From: Adineta steineri
Lineage: Eukaryota; Rotifera; Eurotatoria; Adinetida; Adinetidae
Direction: 5' to 3'
Assembly (NCBI GenBank): GCA_905250115.1
Contig: CAJNOI010000010.1
Coordinates: 796,831 to 860,830 of the forward strand
DNA: 64,000 bases
Shown: positions 31,620-44,613 of the stretch, one piece after another
Layout: each line of letters starts with the position of its first letter
Position numbering within the stretch: position 1 is the first letter of the stretch
Position numbers and translations under genes: made by a program
The notes under the pieces: model-generated
What the model saw: the letters and a program-made list of their open reading frames with translations, nothing else
Database searches by the model: none
Told to the model about the DNA's origin: nothing

Positions 31620-31797
31620 TATTTACGATATTTCTTTTTTCGATCGACAGATCAGATCTCCGGTGATAATGACATCTTATTGTATAAAGTAGTTATTCGT
31701 ATTTAGATTATCTATATATGCATTAGTCAGATAAAATATTGTATTCTATAGCATTGTGTGAATCTTAGAAGAATTGATAAATTCATTTTTTTTGTAG

Positions 31798-35849
<4,052 letters not shown>

Positions 35850-36772
35850 TTTTTTATTCTTATTTACAAATATTCCAGAATTAATTCATTCTATTTTTGT
35901 ATACTTGTTTGTTTAAAATTTATTTTGTATCTCTTATTGTAAAACTTTCATTATACTGAATATTGAATTTATTAGGAGTTTAAACTTTTGTTATTTCATC
36001 AAAATTGTGAAAAACATGTTGCATATGACGAAGAATAAAGAAAATATAATATTTTCGATAGGTTCAGCGCACAGTCTTCTTTACAGTATAATTATATGTG
36101 TTAACTGCAAAATATCTACAAAAATTTTGAGAGTTATTTTAACAAGACAATACATAACCTATTTTTCGACTTTCTACGAGAAAACCTGTTAAAGATATTG
36201 GCAAACTATATTAGAAATTGATGGGTGGGTGTGGTTGTGAGTGTAGGCTAAATGTTGTTCCCAAATCCACACCCATACGCTCACGCTGCAAGATATTGAC
36301 GTGATGTGCAATACACTTAATAATCGTGTTTCAGCTGTAAATCGAGCTAAAAGTGATAAAAGCAGGTAGCATTTAACTAAAAGTTCTAGTTAAAGCAAGT
36401 ATTTATTCAAAAGATTGATCTTTAATGAAGATACAGTTCATTATGTCCATTATATTAAAGAAGTACATTTTGCAGTACTGAAATATACCAGATAGGTCTC
36501 CGGAAATTATTTAATATCTCAATATTCTTAAAAATTAGTCCTCAATGAAGACAGTGCATAAACGTTTCTTGACCGACTGTATGAGAGATTTGAAGAGTAA
36601 ACAAGATATTACCAAGGTGAATCTTTATTTGTAAACATGCAATGATATATCTCACTTTTGATTGATTATTAAAAGAAATTCAAGCAAAAATACACAACTT
36701 CGAAAACAAACAATGTGATAAAAATATCATCAGAGGCTAACGGAGATATTTCTTTGTGTCTAATCAACATTT
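35850..36772. other. Intergenic with a G-rich repeat cluster
   Basis: Convergent space between CHD1L (+) and the BSP gene (-). Mostly AT-rich, so the G/C-rich block at 36222-36290 stands out (separate entry). No supported gene. Confidence 0.55.
36222..36290. repeat. G-rich telomere-like short repeat with inverted partner
   Basis: TGGGTGTGG at 36226-36234 is matched in inverse by CCACACCCA at 36267-36275, and GTGAGTGTA (36237-36245) is matched with one mismatch by TACGCTCAC (36276-36284). The two half-motifs are in permuted order, as expected for a repeating unit rather than a simple hairpin. The motif resembles the TGTGGG telomeric repeat known from bdelloid rotifers. A similar element lies at 60197-60240. 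Confidence 0.5.
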
Positions 36773-38254
36773 TCATTTTGGTAGATCGGGATTCTTTGTA
36801 TACTCATTCCAAAGATCATCGACACTCTTCTGTGTTATTTCTTTCCATAGTGTACCATTTTGATATTGATTTTTTTGTAAACCTTCGTTCAATCTATCGA
36901 CTACTTTATCATTCACTTTCGTTTCTAACCACACAAGAAAACGAGCGGTCACCTTATAAGAATCAGTATAGTTGTGTTTTGATTCAAAATTGGTTAGTTT
37001 CTCTTGATGAGTGTCACATCCATATTTCCAACGTGCATAGTCAGCAATTCCTTCGATAAGCCATGTCTGTTCAAAATTGGGATATGACGACTGAAGGACG
37101 TGCATCAGTTCGTGTGTAATTGTGTCTGTATCTAGTGGTGTTTCTTTGAAATATGCGGAATGTATTTTAATAGTTTTATTTGCTGAAAAATAATGACGAT
37201 AAAATAGTGTTAGATTGAGCTATTTATGGATCTATTATACAACGATAATATTTCCATGAAAATTACTTACATGTATGAGCTGTTTCATTGAATTTTCGAA
37301 CAATAATTAATGTCACATTTTTTGTAGCTTCTTTATTAAATCGTTCGCGCATCTTTGGATAAACTTTGTTAAATGTATCGAAGATACGTTCCTGGATTTC
37401 TTGACCGAAATCTTGAGCTTCATTAATGATGGTCAATGTGAACCCGTTTAAAGTGTAAACTATAAGAAATAAGCAAAATAGATAAACGTTCATCATCTTT
37501 TATCGTCTTGCATAGGATTCACTTGATACACTTACATTTTACGCCATCAGATTGATTGTTCGAAGATTCAACTGTGGTTTCTTCAGCTTGTAACGTTTCT
37601 AGGAAAAAAACATGAGTTGTAGACCAGTAAAACTTTCTATACTCTAAAGCTTACCGTTATTGTCTGTCTGTTTTGGTGGTTCTGTTGTTTGTACAGCTGC
37701 ACTTGTTTCGTTGTTCTTCGTTTTTTCAGTTTCACTATCTTTGTCATTCTTTACAATCCAATTTCTTAATAGTTTAAGTATTTCTTCAAGCATTTCTTTT
37801 AATGTTTGAGCAGTTTTCTTATGCTCATCCAATATACTAAGAAATAGTTTCATATCAAGTTTTATCTCTAAAAAAACAAAAGTGAGACATTTATTTTAAA
37901 ACCTTAACTTTTGTGGATATTGTGTATGTTCACCTGAACTTGTTTCTTTTCCAGATGATTCATGAGTTGTTTGGTTAAAATCTTCTGTTTGTGACTTCCA
38001 ATCTTTCATTATTGACTCTAGAAAAAAGTGAAACATCAACATAAAACACATGATGGAATCTTTTATTCAATAGTGAAACTAACCTTCTTGTTTCTCGTCT
38101 CTTTTCCAACGTGAAATAAATGGAGAGCACTGTACAAAAAACAGAGTAAATGTTACTGAAATAAAAAAATATCGTCGGTTTTTGTCTTACTTACTTGTAT
38201 CAATGTCATCAACAAAATAATTAGTAATAAACAAAATGGTAAAGAACTTCTCAT
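36773..38254 (-). CDS. Secreted basic secretory protein (BSP/PR-17-like) metallopeptidase
   Basis: BSP family proteins are putative zinc peptidases known mainly from plants (pathogenesis-related PR-17) and bacteria. Seven exons sum to 355 codons (354 aa): 38254-38195, 38129-38084, 38017-37934, 37867-37655, 37598-37536, 37459-37271, 37182-36773. Residues 1-20 are a signal peptide (MRSSLPFCLLLIILLMTLIQ). Residues about 21-155 form a charged, Thr/Glu/Lys-rich stalk with a short coiled-coil-like piece. The BSP domain follows, with FTLTIINEAQDFGQEI, the zinc motif ITHELMHVLQ (HExxH) and WLIEGIADYARWKYG. The end DLWNEYTKNP is typical of the family. An in-frame ATG at 37496 lies in the intron before exon 6, so the start at 38254 is preferred. 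It is divergent from the thaumatin-GH16 gene. Introns show it is settled in the nuclear genome. Confidence 0.85.
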
Positions 38255-39521
38255 TGTTTTTTGAACGAATATTGAATAGATTTAAGAGTATTTCGAGTAT
38301 ATATATATAGATACTAATACACAACCCAAAATTTCTAACGTAACAATTTAGAATACTTATGAATTTCCCATATACATCATATTTTTCCCATATATTCTCT
38401 TTCTTCTGCGAGAGCAGAGAATATAAATAGAACAACAAAAAATTTTGGGCTTTTTCCCACAGGAGAGCTTGTTGATGTACATACTATCGCTCGTTACTGT
38501 TCTTCTAACAGAACATAAAAATTATATTTATAGTACCGTTGTTAATTTGAATATATCATGGGAAATATTTCCTGATGAGTTTTGCTCTATTATTTTATCT
38601 GTCTTCACAATAAGATAAGTGGGAAATTCCCAATATATACAGAACTATATCCTAACGGTCTATATCAGGGATCATTATGGGATGGGATGAGTCTTGCCTC
38701 CCATGGGATATATGATTGCTGTTTTGAAGAAAAATATCATTCTACAGAGAGGTCACATTCAACAATTGGTGGACTTAACTAATATATTCGTCGCCTTTCT
38801 GTATTGATGAATAAGTTTTACTCCAAACATTGTCAAATAAATAAATAAAGGACTAATAAAATTAGAAAAAGAGAAAAAGCAATCCAAATGTTTTCAGATC
38901 AATATTATAAAGTATTTCATTGTCTTTCGTTATAATATTTATTCAATATCATTTGTCTTTGACTTTAATTTATATTTTTGTATTTATGTATATGATTATC
39001 TATCTTTTTTGTTAATAATCAGAGCTTTCGTTTAGTTTTATTAAGGGGGGGGGGGAACAGAGAGATAGTCTCTCAAAACCAGGAAGAAAATCTTATGATC
39101 AGAGAGAAACGATCTACAGATCATAGACAGTCTCCTCTTTGCAAAAAAAACGGCTAATTCTCCTTGAAAACTGTGGTGAAAGACTTTTTCTACTTTGAGA
39201 AAGTACTATTATATAAAGAAAAGTATTGAAGTAATTTTTAATTTATATTTATAAAAATAGATTGTTATAAAGGACGTGTCATAAATGGAGATGATTATTT
39301 GATTTAATAAATGATATTGCAGAACTAAATTTATTTTTCAATAGAGTTGTGTTACAGTGCGACATATCCCATAGGATGGGATGGGATAACTCGCATCCTC
39401 CATTGGGACGAAAAGTCTGTCCCATCCCATCCCATAACGATCCTTGGTCTATATAAATACATGAGTTATTCAGTCCTTACTATAACAACCATCAGTCGAA
39501 CTTTTATTAGAATTACAACCA
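38255..39521. promoter_or_regulatory. Divergent intergenic region with repeated ATGGGATGGGAT motifs
   Basis: About 1.27 kb between two divergent secreted-protein genes, so it should hold both promoters. ATGGGATGGGAT occurs on the + strand at 38677-38688 and 39376-39387, and inverted at 39420-39435; the + copies share about 35 bp of similar sequence after the motif (…CTCC-AT-GGGA). The inverted copy can pair with the 39376 copy across about 33 bases. TTCCCATATA/GGGAAAT-type motifs recur at about 38355, 38387, 38560 and 38620. An 11-G run occupies 39045-39055. Regulatory function is inferred; no TATA box or start site is assigned. Confidence 0.5.
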
Positions 39522-42500
39522 ATGAATCAAAATATTTTAGTTTTCTTCATACTATTTCTTATCAAGAGCCATTTAATCCTAGCTGATCGAACGTTTAATG
39601 TGGTAAACAAATGCCAACAAACAATTTGGATGGGCGTGCAACAAGGTAATAACAATCAGAATCCACTTCCCAGAGATGGTGGATTCGAACTTGGACAGGG
39701 AAACACGGAATCAATTTCCGTACCGGATGAGTGGGACTCGGGAAGATTGTGGGCAAGAACAGGATGTAAAGATGAAAACGGAAAGTTTCAATGTAAAACA
39801 GGTGAGCTAAATCTTAGATAATCTTTTCACAAATAATTTAAAAAAAAATGACTTTTTGCAACTTTCAGGCAACTGTGGTGCTGAAAAAAATGAATTTAAA
39901 ATGCAATGCAACGGAATAGGTGGCGAAAGACCCGCAACAGTTGCTGAGTTCACATTACACAATGCTCAACACGATCAAGGAGATACCTACGATATGAGCA
40001 ATGTTGATGGGCACAACATCGGAATGTCAATCAAACCAATTGAAGGGACATATGAATCGGTCGACAATCCAGAGTTGAATGAATACAATTGTGGAACTAT
40101 GACGTGTAAGTTTGATATGAGTCAATGTCCACCTGAATTGACAATGGACGATGGAAATGGTGGTAAAGTTTGTTTATCAATCTGTGCTGCTATTCATAAT
40201 GCTCAGCAACGTGAACAACACGAGCATTTAAAGAAAATCTTCGATGATGAAGAAAAACGATCTTTAGTCTGTTGTAGTGAAGATAAGGGATACAATCATT
40301 CACCGTACAATAAGGAAGATCGAGAACAAGGCAAAAAACTTTGTGAAGTTGAAAAGTGGCCACGTTCAAGTGATGATAAACGATATGATGAAATATTTAA
40401 AGAACAATGTCCAGATGCATATAGTTGGCAGTTTGACGATTTAAAAAGTGCGTCTTTCACTTGAAACTAATTCTCTATTTCTTGATATACATAGGTACTT
40501 ATCAGTGTAAAAATGCTCACTATGAAATAACATTATGTCCAGGTGGTGATGTTCTACACGCAGAAGATAATATTACTACAAGCGGAATTAAGCATACAAC
40601 ACGAAAGTTAATCGACTATCTTAGTAAGTTAGTGTTTGTAAGAGTACGAACAATAATTGTACATTCTCGTAGCTAAATCAGCTAGTCTGACATCACAAGC
40701 TCCATCTGTAACGACGGAAGCACCAATCGATGAACCAACGACACAAGATCAATGTCATGCTTATTGTATGGCCAATTTGGATTTTTATCAGAAACAGAAA
40801 CCGACGCCAGTTGATGTAACAACAGAACAATCATCTGCTGCACCTACGACAAATGCAACGGACAAAGGTAGAAAGATATCTAACAGACAGAAGTTTTTAA
40901 GATAAACAATAGAGAATATTCTAAAATTATTAAATTTATATTATAGACTCGTTATATATCTATCTTTGTTTTCATAGTATTACATGCTGACACCGAATGG
41001 AAACGTGTTTTTGAAGATGACTTTAATGAAGATGGTGCAGTTGATAATAACAAATGGAAATTTGAGACGGGTACAGCAGACAATGGATGGGGAAATAATG
41101 AACTGCAACATTATACTGATCGTTCGGAAAATGCACATTGTGAAAATGGTTATTTATCGATTGAAGCAAAAAAAGAGGATTTTCAAGGTAGTTCGTATAC
41201 TTCAGCACGATTGAACAGTATACAGTCATTTACCTATGGCAGACTACAAGTGAGTTCTAAAATATACAAGAATGTTTTTCTTTTAATCATCTAATTCTTC
41301 TAGATTCGTGCCAAATTGCCAGCTGGCAAAGGAACATGGTCAGCACTGTGGATGGTAAGTAGCTAGTCAAAGAAAGGATTTCTTTAGAAGTTATACTCGT
41401 TTCTGCTGTATATAGTTACCCGACAAGCAAATTTATGGATCACAATACTGGCCTGATAATGGAGAAATCGATTTAATGGAACAGGTTGGATCTGCACCAT
41501 CGAAAATTCTTTCAACTGTACATACAGAAGCAAATAATCATATGAAGGGAAATCACCAGTCAGATAGTAAAATTGTGGAAGATGCTACCACAGAATATAA
41601 CGTTTATACATGTAGGAGCTTGGAGCAAAAAAGATAGCTCTCTGAAGTTCTCTATCTCTATCTTTTTCTTTAGTACAATGGGATCCTGATCAAATTGCGA
41701 TGTTTGTTGGTAAAGATGAAACAATTCCATTCAATGAACCTATTTTTAAATGGGAAAAAGGTGATAAAGATTCGACACAATGGTAAGACTGAATAGAATA
41801 CTAAACTGAACAATGTTATAGCTATTATGATCGGTATACAATGGATCCTCAGAGTACTGAATGAGGTTGACTTTCGATCAGAATAGTTTTTGATCGATAT
41901 CGGTTATACTTTGATATATATAAACTTGATAAATGAGTATCAGATTAACTATCGTAAACTGACATAATTAGAGAAGTGAACTTATTGTAATTCAAGATTT
42001 TTCAATAAAACTTTCTTTTAGGCCGTTCGATAAACCATTTCATATCTTAATGAATGTTGCAGTTGGTGGTACATTGTAAGTATCGTCGTCTAACTAATAC
42101 CTCCGAGCTGAATAATTGAGTAATCATAATAGCTAGTAATTTATGATTTTCAGTGATCGATTGAAATTGTTTCCACAAAAACATTCAAAATTTTATTACG
42201 TGAATATAGAACAAATAAATGATAACATTGAAAAATTGAAAATACATAAAAGTAACAGAATGTTTCATGTGTGTTTTTGAGTTTTTTGTAGTGTTGATAG
42301 ATTTTAAAATTATTTTCATCTTATATATTATCCCTTTTAATCACTGAAACTCATAAGTTACTAGTTATTGAGGTTGTATGTATCTTTTTATCTCTAATAT
42401 GGACACACGCCGGAGTGATGCGAATATTTTTATTTAATAAATCTACATATTTTAGGGGAGGTGAAGTCGACGAAAATGTATTTCCACAACGTATGGAAAT

Positions 42501-42552
42501 CGATTGGGTCCGCTTCTATGAAAAGCAAGAAAATGTAGTCGAACAAGGATAA
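39522..42552 (+). CDS. Secreted fusion: thaumatin-like domain, Thr/Pro linker, GH16 beta-glucanase
   Basis: One open frame joins two secreted glucan-related modules. Ten exons sum to 654 codons (653 aa): 39522-39801, 39869-40447, 40495-40623, 40673-40867, 40978-41249, 41304-41354, 41416-41611, 41674-41782, 42022-42075, 42456-42552. A signal peptide (about 1-21) is followed by a thaumatin-like domain (about 22-320) with FNVVNKCQQTIWMGV, TGNCGAEK, AEFTLHNAQHDQGDTYDMSN and the closing CPDAYSWQFDD...STYQCKNAHYEITLCP, which is classic for PR-5/thaumatin proteins; cysteines are frequent. A Thr/Pro/Gln-rich linker (about 345-395) leads to a GH16 domain with FEDDFNEDGAVDNNKW, YGRLQIRAKLPAGKGTWSALWM, the catalytic NGEIDLMEQVG (E-x-D-x-x-E) and RMEIDWVRFYEK. 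Likely acts outside the cell on beta-1,3-glucans such as fungal or algal walls (inference). GC content is somewhat above its neighbours. Confidence 0.9.
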
Positions 42553-43121
42553 AATTAAAATGTCTTGAAAACGTGACTTATATATTTAACCAAGCAGAAA
42601 CAATATAGCTTATATATTTAATCAAGCAAAAACAATACTACTCTCTGAGTTTATTACTATAATATCAACCTTTTATCTACTCTTACTTAGCAATACATAT
42701 ATTTTTACTTGACATTTGTCACTTCTCTGTTATTCTATGCTGTGTTTTCTTTTTTTATATAATTTATTTAAATATATATGATAACTTAAATGAGCGTCAT
42801 GCGATTTGTTTTCTCAAAAGACTTGATGGTATGGATCTGATAGATCTAATAACGAGTATTTATCTGAATCTGCCTGTCTGTCAATAATATATCTACCATA
42901 TGTTAACTATAGTATTGATATGAGTTTGATAAAAATATAAATATGTATCTCCTAGAAACTAAGAAACAGAATGAGTGCAAAACATACTATCAAAATATAT
43001 GATCGTGTTAAAATTAGACATGCTAAACTACTATATATTTACAATCTGAGCATTCAAATGAAGTAAGAATAAGTGAGTTCACGAAGTTAAAAGCTAGATA
43101 GTAAGGCAAACAAAAAAGAAG
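42553..43121. other. Intergenic, no supported feature
   Basis: About 570 bp between the convergent ends of the thaumatin-GH16 gene and the F-box gene. AT-rich, presumably both 3' UTRs; nothing else seen. Confidence 0.55.
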
Positions 43122-44247
43122 TTATTGACGTGTACTTGGTCTATATGATGTATGTACAGGTGGATAAGCTGATGATGTCGATGCTACACTACCAGCATTC
43201 GATTTTACCGATAAGGAAGGCGATATTGATCGCTGTATGATGGATTGTTCATCCAATTCATTACTATATGTGCCATTCATGCGATGAGATTCTTCCTGAT
43301 CATGTAAACGCAATGTACGAAATGATAATTGTGGTGGTTCCTGACGTGTTGCAAATGAATGACGACGAATTGAAGGTTGAACAAATTGTTGTCTTTGTTG
43401 TTGTTGTTTTGGTGTACCTGGTGGACTTGGTTGCATTAAAGAACGGCGTTCTCGTGCTTTTACAAAATCTGATGGATCTTCTGGATGATGCCGTTCAAGT
43501 TGAGCTTCACGACGTAATTGCATTTGTAATTTCAAACGATTCGTAAAAAATACATGACGCCAACCACGTCTTTCAGCTAAATGAATTAAATCTTTATTTT
43601 CTAATGCATGTCCACCATATTGGCGTACATAAAATATTCTCCAAAGATCATTATTACGACAAAGTTCACGAAATGATTTTGATACTGATGATAGCTGTGG
43701 AATATCATCAAGATTTACTTTTGAAAGTATATGTAATTGAACATTCAGTGGAAGTAGTGCTAACCAATCGAATTTACCACGAACAAGATTTAAACAATAA
43801 TCAAGTGTTGCCTGACCAAATATACGCCATATTTCACGTTGAGCAACTTCATCATGATAGAAATCTTCATATGAATCTTTTATTTCACCTGGGTACATTG
43901 CATCTTCAAGATGTCGAAGTGTTATTTTCCACCATCGAAGAATTACCTTAAATAAAAACAAAAAAAAACGCCGAGTTCGAATAAAAAAAGAAATCTATTA
44001 AATATCATACCTTATCCATTGTAACTTGTAACTGACCATAATCTTTTGATGGTGAAGGTGCTTGACTATCACATTCAAATAAGATACCATCTTCACGTAG
44101 AAGTTTTGATAAAAATGGATGTTCCTTTCTAAATTGATTTATATCACATGTTTGATGTAATGGTAAATTATCTTTATTATTGTGACCAGATACAGTCGTT
44201 AAAGGCGTTCGACCGTGATCATCACTTTTTTTTCTATTATTCGCCAT
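43122..44247 (-). CDS. FBXO36: FBXO36-like F-box protein with long C-terminal tail
   Basis: F-box proteins bring substrates to SKP1-CUL1 ubiquitin ligases. Two exons, 44247-44011 and 43946-43122, give 354 codons (353 aa; human FBXO36 about 188). Shared features with FBXO36: PSKDYGQLQVTMDKVILRWW, YPGEIKDSYEDF, IFGQATLDYCLNLVRGKFDW, then an F-box LLPLNVQLHILSKVNLDDIP...SSVSKSFRELCRNNDLWR, and GWRHVFFTNRLKLQMQLRRE. The last 150 residues or so are Ser/Pro/Gln-rich and absent from the human protein (a KQQQQRQQ run is visible). The ATG at 44247 is the first in frame. Target unknown. CUL1, its expected scaffold, is in the same window but not adjacent. Confidence 0.88.
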
Positions 44248-44613
44248 GATTGTGTTCAAAATAAAGTATGTTGCGATGCATTAAACCTCTGCTATATATA
44301 GACATACTTTTATTTTCAAGGTCGCAATTAAAAATTAAACGACGTAGAAGAAAAAATCATACACTGCTCTATCAACATTGATTTAATGTCGTTTCTTTTT
44401 GTTATTTAAATAAAAAAAAATCTAAAACATTCGAGAATTTCATTGGAATTATTTTTGTCGTTTCTTTCATTCTAAAATTTTTTGAACGCGTTTGAATTTT
44501 AACCAATAGAATTTCAGACATAAAGACTATGGTATATATACAATTTTCATGTCGCTAGTATTATTATCAAGAATAGATAGTAAATCTTCGTCACTTTTTC
44601 GAAAATAAATAAA
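44248..44613. other. Short divergent intergenic region
   Basis: About 365 bp between the divergent F-box and TopBP1-like genes; AT-rich and likely to contain both promoters. No distinct motif recognised. Confidence 0.5.

Noticed and set aside
38582..38782. 66-residue + strand frame in the divergent regulatory region
   Set aside because: It spans the repeated ATGGGATGGGAT block; no homology or signal peptide, so treated as chance.
39045..39055. Run of 11 G as a telomere or assembly-gap mark
   Set aside because: A single homopolymer without repeated units; noted only as part of the regulatory region.
39522..40911. Treating the thaumatin-like part as a gene of its own
   Set aside because: Every intron from 39802 to 42455 keeps phase, and there is no stop between the domains when spliced; the apparent stops lie in introns.
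40984..41229. Alternative frames on both strands inside the GH16 part
   Set aside because: The in-frame GH16 reading with catalytic motif explains this DNA.
43604..43951. 115-residue + strand frame, and another at 43268-43546
   Set aside because: Shadows of the F-box gene on the opposite strand; His/Leu-rich composition is an antisense artefact.
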